Below, piece after piece: positions 37,219-49,480 of a DNA stretch of 64,000 bases. Below the pieces are notes generated by a model that worked only from the letters and a program-made list of their open reading frames with translations, was not told the origin of the DNA and ran no database searches. A program made the translations under genes and the position numbers. Each line of letters begins with the position of its first letter. Within the stretch, counting starts at the first letter, position 1. The stretch comes from Anisus vortex (Eukaryota; Mollusca; Gastropoda; Planorbidae), in assembly GCA_949126835.1 (NCBI GenBank), contig OX421508.1:817701-881700 (forward strand), in the 5' to 3' direction.

Positions 37219-37572
37219 TCGGATACCGAATTGATCCGGTGTAGCAGCGTTCACCAGTTTCTGTGGACACGGCATGCTAAGGGGATTGTGTGGCCGACAC
37301 GATGCCCATTGGCCTTTACTTACTTTACGCCCCCCCCCCTCCCAACTAATGTTAGAGGTGGGTACCCATCAGATTTTAAACCTCAATTCACCGGAGTGAT
37401 CGAATCGATACTAATCTCTTAGGATTCGGAGGACAAACACACTTGTACTACGTAGCACAGCCAGGTACCCATCAGAGCTGGGTAAATGTAGGGGCACCCT
37501 CGATTCCAGTGATACAAAACATAAAAGCCTTCACACCAGGATTCGAACCCAGAACCTTAGGTACGCGAAAGT
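37219..37572 (-). mobile_element. Family A SINE interrupted by a 90-bp insertion
   Basis: The SINE parts at 37219-37373 and 37464-37572 are collinear. GGTACCCATCAGA is present at both junctions (37361-37373 and 37464-37476), bracketing 90 unrelated bases. This looks like a short insertion with a 13-bp target duplication. Confidence 0.65.
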
Positions 37573-37745
37573 ATCGCCGTATATCGGCATAGTCCCCGTA
37601 TCGCTCCTAAACTCTCCTATCACACCAACGACAAATATTTCTTTCTTTCGACTTCGTGTCACATTCACTTCACGCATACTATTGTCATTTTTGTTTGAAG
37701 GCGAAATCAATCCGACGGGCACATTACTATTGTATGATAAAATCC

Positions 37746-38270
37746 CTGCTGGTGTAGCGAAGGTCCTGGGTTCGAATTCTTGTGAAGGCTAGGATTTGTT
37801 CTCGGGTGTGGAGCGTGTCCCTTGAGTCTACCCCGCTCTGATGATGGCTACCTGAATTTAGTTGGCGTAAAGTAAAGACGGCTGAGCACACTCTCCTAGT
37901 ATGCCGGCTGGGCATTGTGTTGACCAGACAATCTCCTAGTATGCTTCACTGGCCCATGGATCAATTGGGAATCCGACGGGATGTTTTACCATACCCGCAT
38001 CGGGTACATCAGATTTAGATGAAGTGGTCAGCTCCACTCGATCATGGCTAGAACACGAGAGATTTACGTGTATATTCCAGTCTATGTTAGATTTTTGTCC
38101 AATTTTATTTTCACCTGCAGTATAGAGACAATATAATATGGATAGGGGCCTGGTGTTTCGAAGGTTCTGTGTTCGAATCCTGGTGATGGCTAGGATTTGT
38201 TCCCTGGGACTGTCCACGGACTCTGCTCAGCTCTGATGGTTACCTTACATTAGTTGGGTAGACTTAATTA
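37746..38270 (+). mobile_element. Two family A SINE copies in tandem orientation
   Basis: The first copy, 37746-37992, lacks the A box but has the B box (GGGTTCGAATTCTTG) and the full body and tail. The second, 38147-38270, spans B box GTGTTCGAATCCTGG to TTAGTTGGG and is truncated at both ends. Confidence 0.75.
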
Positions 38271-39677
38271 AAAGGCAAAGGACACCCTCCAGACACAGCC
38301 TTCACCCAGGGCATTCGGTGTTCTGGACAAAAGCACTGTTGTCCGGTCACCGTGTGCCACTTTCTTTTGTCCAATATATTGTGCCAATATTGAAATATTG
38401 GTCAAATGTTTGGCCAGTATTAAGTCCGATAGTGCAGGGAAATGTCTGCTTTGTAACATATGAACATCATAAACAATACCATTATTTACCATGTTCATAA
38501 ACAATTCCAAACGATTGACTATCATCTTTCTCCGCCACCAACAACCGACTTGTAACTCCGGCTATCTCTGTGCAAACTGTTTCAATTTAATAGATCCTGT
38601 TTTAATTTTCCCGGTGTGTGTCGGGTCTGTGTGTGTGTGTGATGTCGCAAATCGGCCACCGTGTGTGGGCGGGAGTGACCTCAATATAGCAGCACACACC
38701 ACGATCTGTGTGTTATAGCGTCATTACGATAGTCCTAGATATCTCCCTCACCCCCCCAACACACACACACACTCCCCCTTTAACTCTGGTGTATATCCGG
38801 TACTTAAGATCTCACGTCTGCTGTGCAGTTGTTGTTTTATATTTTAAATTGCTCCTGTGGCCAGGTCTTGTTGACTGTTCCGTTGGCCTTCTCAAACTAT
38901 CCCTCAAAGCCTAGCTAGCTCGCCCTAAGTCTTTCTCTCTAGCTTCTCTCTCTCTCTCTCTCTCTCTCCATTACTTTTTTGTGTGTAGATTTGTTATTAT
39001 ATTTCGACAACTGGATACATTAAAACCTAGGTTACGTTTAACAACTCGAGGGAAAAAATAAAATACACATAAAATGATGACGCAATCAGTGCCTTTTTTT
39101 TCTTCTTCTTCTTTAACTTTAATTCCAACTTTTTAAAAAAAACTGTTCTAAGATAAAACGAAACAAACTGCACACATGCGAGTGGGAACAGAGGGGCGAA
39201 AGAAATGGGAGGGGGGGGGGGGGGGGTAAGTAAAACGGTTTCTTGCCTGCCAATTAACTGCGATATTTCATCGTCTGCTCAAGTTGGAAGTCATTCAGGA
39301 TGTTTGATCAAGCTGACCTAGTGTTTTCCTTCCTAGCCTCTCATTTGGTTTGCGAGTAATCTACAGACATTTTAGTGTTGAAGGTCTATATAATATAGGC
39401 TTTGCAGACGATAAAGTTGTTTTCGGTATTTTTAAATGTAGGTATTATGGCCCCTATGAGTCATTTCATTATCATCATAGACAACGTTGTCTGTGTGTTT
39501 TTTTACACGACCCTGCGCGCGCACACACAAACACACATTCTATCTCGTCCGTTATATGATAGAACGCAAAATTATTTCTTATAAGTTTAATCTAACCATT
39601 GAAATGTCTATATAGTTAGTGGACGTATAAGACAATATGTATCCGGGGATATCTATATAATATATACGGTATAAAAA

Positions 39678-40144
39678 GCTCTGTGTGTGTGTTTAACCAA
39701 TGAAATTGGTTTATTTAAAGACACGTGACCTTGTTGCCTTATTTTTTACCTTTGCAATTTGACTTAGCACGTGTGTCCTCACTAGCAGAGTTGATAACGT
39801 ATCGGACTGCCATGCGGTCGACCCGGGTTCGAATCTCCCATTTAGTCTATACCTGTATTTCTATTTGGTTTTCTCTTTCAATTAATAGAAAACAAAACAA
39901 AAAAGATTGTAAATCCACGGGCAACACCGGGCAATTCAGATATTTGATCAATAAAAAGACTTGCCTATTTTTAACCCGATTACAATATTTATTTTAAATT
40001 ACTTTCCTAACTGTCTTCAGTAAAAAGTAATAACTTTTTCAGATCTTTAACTTTCTGTACATTGTAGTTTATAAAATATTTATCTGTAGCTTATGCAGGC
40101 CTGTTTTATTTCCCCCTAGGCAACGTCGGGGAATTTAGCTTGTA
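39678..40144 (+). mobile_element. Family F: tRNA-headed element with GC hairpin end, full length
   Basis: It starts in a TG run after TA-rich sequence (CTCTGTGTGTGTGTTTAACC), then AAAGACACGTGACC. A tRNA-like region follows with A box TAGCAGAGTTG (39783-39793) and B box GGTTCGAATCT (39826-39836). An AT-rich body follows, and the end CTAGGCAACGTCGGGGAATTTAGCTTGTA. The GC-rich end (CCGGGCAACGCCGGG in other copies) can form a short hairpin. I do not recognise the family; a SINE or a Helitron-like nonautonomous element carrying a tRNA copy are both possible. Confidence 0.65.
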
Positions 40145-40632
40145 TATTAATATTATTATTTTGCATCGGTCAGTTCTTTTGCTGGATAGGTCTACCTGTT
40201 TTGCAATTCTTGCAGTGGTCAGTTTTTACATTCTTTACTTCTGCCTTACAATTCTAGCATTGGTCAGTTTTTACATTCTGTACTTCTGCCTTGCAATTCT
40301 TGCAGTGGTCAGTTTTTACATTGCGCGTCTTTTTGCGGTATCAGACCGCATTGGACATGACATTTAGAGACAATTATATCAAATGACCGAAAGATAAAAA
40401 AACAAATTCACTAAAATTGTAGAGATTAATAAAATCCATTGGATTTTCGGACTTTGGTGGATGGAGATTGTAGAAATGGAGCATGGAGGCCAAAAACTGA
40501 AAGAAGATTGAGTTGCAGACCAAAGCCCTCTGTGGGTCGCAGCGCTTTTGAAGGATGGGATTATGTTGTTGTTTTTCTTATAAGTTTTACAGACGTTCCT
40601 TCTAGATGGAAGATTATTACGTCCTGCTAGAC

Positions 40633-40964
40633 CAGGGGTCGGGAACCTTTTTTCTGAGAGAGCCATGTACACCACATATTTTGAAAAGTAATTCTGTGAG
40701 AGCCATACATTATGTTTAAAACTAACAATTCAAGTAAATGTGTGCATTTTGTGTAATTTCAACACTAAAAGTACAATAATTATGTATCTGAATTCTTCTG
40801 ATGCTGAACTGTAGTAGACGTTAGCTCATTTGTAGAATGAAATATTGATATGCAATTAATATGCAGATCAAAAATAATAAAAAAAACATTTTTTTAATAA
40901 TCGAACATTTGTCTGCGAGCCAGATGCAGCCATCAAAAGAGCCACATCTTGTTCCCGACCCCTG
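40633..40964. mobile_element. Nonautonomous hAT element (MITE)
   Basis: 332 bp with terminal inverted repeats: CAGGGGTCGGGAACC at the left, GTTCCCGACCCCTG at the right. It is flanked by TGCTAGAC (40625-40632) and TACTAGAC (40965-40972), an 8-bp target duplication with one mismatch, as expected for hAT. The interior repeats GAGAGCCAT near the left end and GAGCCA near the right, and codes for nothing. It inserted into a fragment resembling the family C tail. Confidence 0.85.
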
Positions 40965-41450
40965 TACTAGACCAAAACTCCTGCAGGGTGGCAGGGATCG
41001 ATCGGCGGCTGAGATAGAACCCGCGACATGTCGGTTGACAAGTCCGGTGAACTAACCACAGAACCAGCCTGCCTCTCATACAATACAGTCTTTCAAAATC
41101 TGACATGCTCTAAACCAACAGCATCATTCATATCAAATTTATTCATTCATTTCGTCTCTTTTCTTTTATCCCTATCAGAAAAAAAATAAAAATAAAATGG
41201 CGTTAGTGAGTCAGTGGCTCGCGGGTTTTTTTTTTTTGGGGGGGGGGGTTATGTTGCCCAGACCAATGACGTCATTGTCTTTGTTGAGATTTCGTCTAAA
41301 TACTGGCCCCCAGCTCCACGGCTTATAGTGTTTATCGTTTTAATTGTCCGGCCCTGGTGAACCCAGAGATTTATACAACATCAGCCGTCCGAGGAAAAAG
41401 TTTAAGAAAGAAAAAAAAAAGGTTTTACAAAAAGAAATTCACAAACTCCA

Positions 41451-42026
41451 GAAGTTGCGGCGGCGCGGGTGATATAGTTTCGGTTTGAAGTTGCGGTGGC
41501 GCGGGTGATATAGTTTCGGTTTGAAGTTGCGGCGGCGCGGGTGATATAGTTTCGGTTTGAAGTTGCGGAGGCGCGGGTGATATAGTTTCGGTTTGAAGTT
41601 GCGGCGGCGCGGGTGATATAGTTTCGGTTTGAAGTTGCGGCGGCGCGGGTGATATAGTTTCGGTTTGAAGTTGCGGCGGCGCGGGTGATATAGTTTCGGT
41701 TTGAAGTTGCGGCGGCGCGGGTGATATAGTTTCGGTTTGAAGTTGCGGCGGCGCGGGTGATATAGTTTCGGTTTGAAGTTGCGGCGGCGCGGGTGATATA
41801 GTTTCGGTTTGAAGTTGCGGCGGCGCGGGTGATATAGTTTCGGTTTGAAGTTGCGGCGGCGCGGGTGATATAGTTTCGGTTTGAAGTTGCGGCGGCGCGG
41901 GTGATATAGTTTCGGTTTGAAGTTGCGGCGGCGCGGGTGATATAGTTTCGGTTTGAAGTTGCGGCGGCGCGGGTGATATAGTTTCGGTTTGAAGTTGCGG
42001 CGGCGCGGGTGATATAGTTTCGGTTT
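41451..42026 (-). repeat. 36-bp tandem array (16 units)
   Basis: Exactly 16 units, with GAAGTTGCGGCGGCGCGGG and ATATAGTTTCGGTTT in each and only three or four base changes. The 12-codon period leaves two minus-strand frames open (TEISPAPPQLQ and KPKLYHPRRRNF repeats). GC-rich and very homogeneous. I do not call a protein: no splice sites, and two frames are equally open. Confidence 0.93.
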
Positions 42027-42133
42027 GAAGTTTAAACATTCGCGCCCCCACTGCCTCTCCATTTCTCTGCCCTTAACAGAAAACAGGTTGTTTTTTTTAG
42101 TGTGTTTGACATCTGGCCTATAGATAATGAGTT

Positions 42134-42320
42134 TCAAGTGACGCAGTGGATAGCGCATTAAGTTTGCTGTTTCTGTAGGTTTGCGGTTCAAATCCTGGTG
42201 AATAAAAACAAAGCTTAGGATTTCTTCCAGGGCCAGGAGAGATGATGTCACTCGAGCCTATCTGGTTCTGATTTGTGTCTGGCAGTTATTTTGTCGGCCA
42301 CACAATCGACTTTTATGTAT
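42134..42320 (+). mobile_element. Diverged tRNA-headed SINE
   Basis: The head GTGACGCAGTGGATAGCGC and B-box-like GGTTCAAATCCTGG are followed by family-A-like body words (CTTAGGATTTCTTCC, CGGCCACACAATCGAC). The head differs enough from family A that a related subfamily is possible. Confidence 0.5.
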
Positions 42321-43430
42321 TGGACACAGAAACTTGTGAAGTCTGCTACATGTTGTTGCCGTTTTTTGTGAGACCAACATCAGTACCACTCGCTACTACA
42401 TACGATGTGAATGTGTGGCCAACACAACGCCCAGTCGCCAATACGTATTCAACAACATATTTCGTGGGCTCTGCCATCGAAACTATCTGTGCGCAAAGAC
42501 TTGGGGGGCGGGGGGGGGGAGGCAATTTTATTCTTGAAAATATTGAGCGTAAACTGTGTTTGACCCAGAGACTTATCAACACGGTAGTCCAACTTCCCCC
42601 TGCGTCACTGGTCACACAATGTCCAACCAATGGTCAACTATTACCTACAGTCTAAGCTTTCTGAAATTCCCTGCAATGAACAATATTTTTAATTTGCCAC
42701 GTAGTACACAATTATAATAATCAAGGCATAGTCAAAGACATAACTAGAAAATTATAACATTGGTAAATGTTAGGCGTATACAAATTTTATCGAAACAATA
42801 ACAATAATAATTTTTAAAATTTTTAAAGATACATGTGTAGAATAAAATAAAACAAAGAGGATAATTCAATTTAAGATACAATTAAACATGAATGAAAACT
42901 AAATAAAATAAAAATACAGTTGCGATAATCCACTGTTTATGATCTAACTCGCACTTTTCTTATCAGATCTGAACGTTACATCACTTTCATGCAAGAAATG
43001 TTTCGATAACTTGAACGCCCAAGGTTCTAGAATGGTGAAAAGTAAATTGTTTGTTGCCCTATAAACTTCTTTTGTTTATCTCCCGCTTGGTGTCTTCTGA
43101 ATAAACTTTTCTGTCACTGACAAAAGTCCATAGTGATTTACTAACAACAGACAACAACAACCCACTTGTTAGCTGGGTTGCTTGGGATGATACACCATTT
43201 TCCCAGAATTAACTTCACGAAAACATTAAACACACAAGAGTATTGGCGGGTTATGAAAACCTGCACAATTTTAGCAGACGTTGGAAATATCTGTGAAATT
43301 CACAACCTACACCTCACACAGTTTTGAATTAGATCTAGTTCTGGATTGTTCTGGTTTTTGTTGTTGTTCTTATTTTTCTTTGTCAGCGGAAAATATTAAT
43401 CACAAAAGGTCATGGAACACTGCGGATACG

Positions 43431-43710
43431 AATTGTCTTATATCGTACGTTGACCTAGTCTGCTGTGTAGAATTGTCTTACATCGTACGTTGACCTAGTC
43501 TGCTGTGTAGAATTGTCTTACATCGTACGTTGACCTAGTCTGCTGTGTAGAATTGTCTTACATCGTACGTTGACCTAGTCTGCTGTGTAGAATTGTCTTA
43601 CATCGTACGTTGACCTAGTCTGCTGTGTAGAATTGTCTTACATCGTACGTTGACCTAGTCTGCTGTGTAGAATTGTCTTACATCGTACGTTGACCTAGTC
43701 TGCTGTGTAA
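43431..43710 (+). repeat. 40-bp tandem array (7 units)
   Basis: Units start AATTGTCTTACATCGTACGT every 40 bp from 43431 to 43671. Five are identical; only the first and last differ, by a base or two. Confidence 0.95.
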
Positions 43711-43805
43711 AAATGTCTTGTTTACCCATCCGTGACTAGCTCCAGATAATGTCGTTGTAATACATTTCTTTCTTTTTTTCTATTTTTTTTTAAAGCTGAA
43801 CTTAT

Positions 43806-44085
43806 CTAGTATAAGGCAGTGGTGGGTAGCGCTTTCGGCTGGCGTAACGAAAGGTCCAGGGTTCGAATCTTCTTGCAGAATAGGATTTTTTTCCCGGGAC
43901 GCGAGGGGGTCACTGAGTCTACCCAGCCCCGATGGGTACGTGACCTTAGTTGTGGTAAAGTAAAGGCGGCTGTGCATAGTGCTGGCCACACAATCCCATA
44001 GTATTCCGTTGTCACAGAAACTGGTGAACGCTGCTTCACCGGCCCTATAGATCAATTCGGTCCGACGGATACTTTACTTAACTAG
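43806..44085 (+). mobile_element. Family A SINE, full length
   Basis: Complete order: A-box region (GGTGGGTAGCGC), B box (GGGTTCGAATC), GTCACTGAGTCTACCC, TTGTGGTAAAGTAAAGG, GTGCTGGCCACACAATCCC, CTTCACCGGCCC, TTCGGTCCGACGG, ACTTTACTT. Confidence 0.85.
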
Positions 44086-44194
44086 TCACTCAATACACAA
44101 ATCTTTATGTTGTTTTCTACATAAAAGTTTTTGGACACAATAATGACTCGTAATTTATATTGATCAACATTATATAGGCTACATAAGTTACAGT

Positions 44195-44350
44195 TAGACG
44201 CTCCTTCTATAAAGAATATTACTGCGTCCTACGCTTATCCGTGATTGGAGTCTTAGTCTTGCATTCTGATTATAATTTTTATTGATGTTACCAATTTTCC
44301 TGGTTTGTTGAGGGAACCCATTCCACGCACGGATGCCACTCGGGAAGAAA
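44195..44350 (-). mobile_element. Family C LINE 3' end
   Basis: Complement: GACGCTCCTTCTATAAAG, TACTGCGTCCTACGC, CCCATTCCACGCACGG, GATGCCACTCGGGAAG. It follows a family A SINE by about 110 bp. Confidence 0.75.
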
Positions 44351-44754
44351 AATGGCGCCAGTGAAGTTATTTTTGTACAATGTGGACACCAGCTGTGGTG
44401 GAGAGTTCAATGTCAGATGTGTGCCAGCTGTGTGCCAACAGAGGGTCAATCGGGAACTGACCGGAGGAATCCCAGCTCCCGTCACGAGAAGTCTATCCCC
44501 CCCCCCCTCCTTGGTGCACCTATTTGAACCTTTGAACCAGGTGCTAATCACTTATTATTAATTGTAACAAAACGTTCTGTTATTTTCATTTTAATTTGTT
44601 TCGAGATAATGATTGACGTAATACGTTGCTGTTTTCTTTTTTTTTAAATTTATAATTAGTTCATCACTATGGCTATCTTATCCAATAGACTTATCTTGTC
44701 AGCAGGTTGCCCCTCTTTTTTTATATAATTAATATATATTGTATATTTTTCATT

Positions 44755-44915
44755 CTCTTGTCTACATTTTATTATAATATATAGAATATATAATATATGA
44801 TATAAGTATAATATATAGAATATATAATATAAGTACGCTTATAATATATAGAATATATAATATATGATATAAGTATAATGTATAGAATATATAATATATG
44901 ATATAAGTATTATGT
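44755..44915 (+). repeat. AT-rich tandem repeat
   Basis: Imperfect units of ATATAGAATATATAATATAT with GATATAAGTAT. Strong self-complementarity. Confidence 0.85.
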
Positions 44916-45263
44916 ATAGTTTAGAGGTAGGCACGTAGCTTGATATCAAAGTTGACAGTTTGACTCACATGCTCGACAGCTTGACCCACCGTGCTGACAA
45001 TCAGAAATAAATGTAAAAAAATCCACCGCCGACTTGGAGAGGAGATTGGTGCCACCAAGTCTACCAAGCCCTACCGAAAGGACGAATGGACGCGCGCAAC
45101 GACCGTTACGGTTAAGGAAAAAAAACTTATCTTAATACAGTTTTAGTTTTAGTGTAACCTCGATCTTGTCGCCCCTGGGGTGGGGGAAGGCTCTTTCTAA
45201 AAATGAATTCTCCCTAGTTCAAATATGATGGGTTGGGTCGTCTAGTCAGCAGTCGAATACAGC

Positions 45264-45408
45264 AGGGATCGGCAACCTAGGAATAGCGTGCCAGACTTGG
45301 CACGCAGAGCAATTTTCAGTGGCACGCAAAAGACCACCCAAACGGCAATTCAAGTATTTTCTGCACGAAATTGAGTGCTAGAACTAATATGAAAAGGTTG
45401 CGACCCAA
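45264..45408 (+). mobile_element. Family B MITE, shortened
   Basis: GGGATCGGCAACCTAGG, TTGGCACGCAGAGC, AATTGAGTGCTAGAAC, then a jump to AAAAGGTTGCGACCC. The middle segment with the CACGCTGAATG motif is deleted. Confidence 0.65.
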
Positions 45409-46146
45409 GGAATAGGGTTAGGAATACAGGCCTGTGTCTAAATTCACTATAGATCCTTTTTTTTTGCCGGTCTCGACGGTGTCCATGGCCGTCCATGGGA
45501 CTATTTGATAATGTATAGGCATTGTGTTGGCAAGGCAATCTTCTTTGAATCCCCTGTCTAAATCCAATAGGATTAACCTTTTTTTTCACTAGCACAATTG
45601 ACCTACTGACCAGTGTGGTCTGGAAGGAACTACCGGTACTAGACTTCCATACAAACTAGTTCCAATCTCAAACAATAACTTGAAATAAAATCGGTTGTTG
45701 TTGTTTCCCCTTGGCTCCGGTTGTCTGCCCTTGTTGTCCACAGACCGGTAAGACAGTTTATTAGTTTCCACGTCACTGAGTCATGCAGCTCTTGTCACAA
45801 GTGGCGCCTTTTTGTTTTCTTGTAAGAAGAGAGGTGTTAACTGACTCTACGGCCGATTTATGTTCGCGGAAACTTAACTATTAGAACGCGGAAAATATCG
45901 AGGATATTATTATTAATTTTTGTTTAGGGGGGGGGGGGTGTAAAACCGTGACCCTCAGCATGTCAGCATTCACCCCCTCCCCCCTCCACTGCAATACTTA
46001 CCAAACATAAAATTAACACAAAAGCAGGACAGAAACAAATTAATTCCGGTTTAAAAAGCTGACAATTTTTTACCTGAAAAAAAGGGGAGGGGGTGGCATG
46101 ACGTGCTTGTTTTTTTTTTAAATTGTTTTTTACATTTAATGTGTTA

Positions 46147-46410
46147 GTGCACGGTGGTCGAGCCGGCAGCGCGTTCCACTGGCGTACCGAAGGTCTTGGG
46201 TTCGAATCCTAGTTGGCGAAGGCTAGGATTTTTTTTTCCCCGGGGACTAGAGGGTGTCGCTGAGTCCTACCCAGCTCTCTGACGGGTATTCGACCTTAGA
46301 TAGGGTAAAGTAGAGGCGGCTGTGCATTGTGCTGGCCACACAGTCATCTAGTATTAGTATGCCGTGGCCACAGAAACGGGTGATCGCTGATCAGTTTGGT
46401 CCGCCCTTTC
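46147..46410 (+). mobile_element. Family A SINE, near full length
   Basis: It starts GTGCACGGTGGTCGAGCC and has a B box GGGTTCGAATCC and all body blocks. The end stops at TTTGGTCCGCC, without the terminal TACTTTACTT. Confidence 0.85.
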
Positions 46411-46938
46411 CACCACGGAGGCAAATGTTTCTATTTTTAATGTAAATGCCCCCCCCCCCCTTTATGGCTACCACTTGGGTGAATGAATGTGACATAATGT
46501 ATTGTCCAGCAATTGGCGTTTAAGTTGCCCCCCCCCCCCACTCACGCCCCATCTCCCCCTACAAGCACATTCAGCTCCCCTCAGTATCCACCACCCCTCG
46601 CTTACACGCTCGCGAAATTCAAAACGCTCGCTTTCTGTTGTCTTGTGGTTTGAAGGAAGGGGGTTGGGGGTGGGGGAGGAGGATGGCTTTTACGGCTGGA
46701 CCCTGTTCTGTTGAATTTTGTATGATGCAACCGGAGAAAAAAAATCCGCACACATTTAGGAAAGCTGTGTCTATTTACAGAAACAAATTCCAGTAAGAGT
46801 AAGAATGGCGTGTGTCTATGGTGAGCCGTGTTTCCCTGATAGAACTACACACTGTTTGTTGGTCAATGAAGACTGCGGGTTGAATGGCAAGAAAATCTTA
46901 TTGGAAGTTTAAGTTTTTAATCTTTCTGTTCCTGTCGT

Positions 46939-47855
46939 AAAATAAATCATTCTGTTCTACTACATATACCGGTACATAAATCATTCTGTTCTACTACATA
47001 TACCGGTACACAAATCATTCTGTTCTACTACATATACCGGTACACAAATCATTCTGTTCTACTACATATACCGGTACATAAATCATTCTGTTCTACTACA
47101 TATACCGGTACATAAATCATTCTGTTCTACTACATATACCGGTACATAAATCATTCTGTTCTACTACATATACCGGTACATAAATGATTCTGTTATACTA
47201 CATATACCGGTACATAAATCATTCTGTTCTACTACATATACTGGTACATAAATCATTCTGTTCTACTACATATACCGGTACATAAATCATTCTGTTCTAC
47301 TACATATACCGGTACATAAATCATTTTGTTATACTACATATACCGGTACATAAATCATTCTGTTCTACTACATATACCGGTACATAAATCATTCTGTTCT
47401 ACTACATATACCGGTACATAAATCATTCTGTTCTACTACATATACCGGTACATAAATCATTCTGTTCTACTACATATACCGGTACATAAATCATTCTGTT
47501 ATACTACATATACCGGTACATAAATCATTCTGTTATACTACATATACCGGTACATAAATCATTCTGTTATACTACATATACCGGTACATAAATCATTCTG
47601 TTATACTACATATACCGGTACATAAATCATTCTGTTATACTACATATACCGGTACATAAATCATTCTGTTATACTACATATACCGGTACATAAATCATTC
47701 TGTTATACTACATATACCGGTACATAAATCATTCTGTTATACTACATATACCGGTACATAAATCATTCTGTTCTACTACATATACCGGTACATAAATCAT
47801 TCTGCTCTACTACATATACCGGTACATAAATCATTCTGTTATACTACCGGTACAT
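46939..47855 (+). repeat. 34-bp tandem array (about 27 units)
   Basis: Units with CATTCTGTTCTACTACATAT then ACCGGTACATAAAT. A block of TTATAC variants sits in the right half (about 47480-47760). Each unit holds the palindrome TACCGGTA. A headless family A SINE follows at 47866. Confidence 0.95.
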
Positions 47856-47865
47856 TCAGGATAAA

Positions 47866-48085
47866 CGGGGGCGTACGGAATAATCCTGGGGAGGGGGTGG
47901 GATTTTTTTTTATATTTCAGGGCCTGGAGCGTTGTCCCCGAGTGTAAACCAGCTTTGATGGGTATCTGACATTATTGAGGGGGGGGCGTAATGTTGGCTG
48001 GGCATGGTCTTGGTCACACAATGTCTTAGTACGCCATGGTCACGAAAATTATTGAACGATTCTTCAGCGGCTTTCTCTTTTCGAT
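47866..48085 (+). mobile_element. Family A SINE lacking its head, next to the 34-bp array
   Basis: It begins at GGGCGTACGGAATAATCCTG, equal to the middle of the head in intact copies. It continues through the body (GGGTATCTGACATTA, GGCATGGTCTTGGTCACAC) to CTTCAGCGGC. The A box is missing and its place is taken by the 34-bp array. Confidence 0.7.
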
Positions 48086-48249
48086 TTTGGTTTCTAAGCC
48101 GGGTTGATTGGTTCGTAGCTGGGATATTTTCCAGCTACCCAGCTGCTATCTATCATGTGATGTAGCATCCCACTAGTCAATTATATTTTGTAGCCATTAT
48201 ATACACCCCTTCCCCCAAATCCAATGATTATCTTATATTAGACATGATT

Positions 48250-48425
48250 AGAGGCGCTCCTTCTTATAATGAAGATTATTGCGTCCTACTCTCATCCGTG
48301 GTTCGAGTCTAGTCCGCAATTTTGATGATACGAGGTTTTATTTTTTTTAATGTTACTGGTTTTCCCTTGTTTGTTCAGGCAACCCATTCCATGGCCGGGT
48401 GCAAATTGGGATTAGACTTGTGCAG
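48250..48425 (-). mobile_element. Family C LINE 3' end
   Basis: Complement: GCGCTCCTTCTTATAATG, ATTGCGTCCTACTCTC, GGCAACCCATTCCATGG. The reading frame is eroded. Confidence 0.7.
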
Positions 48426-49480
48426 TGAGTATGAGTGACCTAGATCATGAATAAGGGATCGTGGATTGAGCTCTGAAATAATTTATGCCTGATAGGGGTG
48501 GGGGGGGGGGGGGGGTCCGGCTCTGGCATTCGGGCTCTCTCTTTAAAAACAACCTGGTTCTAACTGGTTGTGTGATTACATCATCCACAAACAAACAAAA
48601 GCAACAAACGTGGGGTTTAGCATTGTGCTGGCAACATAATCCCCCCCCCTTTTGCACGCCGTAGCCATGGCAAAATATTTTTCAACGGCTGCTTTTAACT
48701 AGCCGTAATGAGAAATCGTGGTTTGTTAAAATATACTGTATTGTGCTACATATTCCGTATAAATACAGCCTGTGTGTAGAGTGTGTATACTGTATTGTAC
48801 TACATATTCAGTATAAATACAGCCTGTGTGTAGAGTGTGTTATTTCAACACATCTGTTCACACTGTCCTCCCCCCCCCCACCTCATCTCCCCTTTCTTTA
48901 CTTCACGTTTGTTTGTTTCGATCTGTTTCCTCCGCCCACGCGTTATTTCATTGTTGCTAGTAAAAAGGCCTCGAACTCTGGCCCTACATTGTGAGGAGGA
49001 GGATGGGCGGGGTTGGTGGTAGGGGATATCGATGACATTCTTCATCTCTCTGCGGCCCCCATCCCCAGCCTTCCACACCAAGTAACATCCCCCTCCCTTC
49101 TATCGCTACACGACTTTTATCATCTGCATCCACAGTCCCTACCCTACTCTCGCACACACAGACTTTCTCTCCATCCCACCCCACTTGACTGTTTGTGTGC
49201 TGCTTGGCTTGAAAGGATCATGTTAAGTAAACAATGGAAAGCGAGATCTCAAATGACCGTTTGTGTGTGTGTCCGTTAGTGCGTGTGTGTGTTTGCGTAT
49301 GTGTGTGTGAGCCTGGCTGTGTACGTTCACGGCAATCGAAGATCTAGATGTGTTCCTGTGGTTGGCCATTGATTTTTTAAAAACCTCAACCGTAGTTCAC
49401 CCCCCCCCCCCCCCCCCGTTTAACCAGTCAGTGTTGAATTATTTCGTATAAAAACATAAAAAAACAAGTGAAAATATAAA

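Noticed and set aside
39783..39840. tRNA gene in family F
   Set aside because: Repeated in five elements with the same long flanks; a tRNA-derived part of a mobile element.
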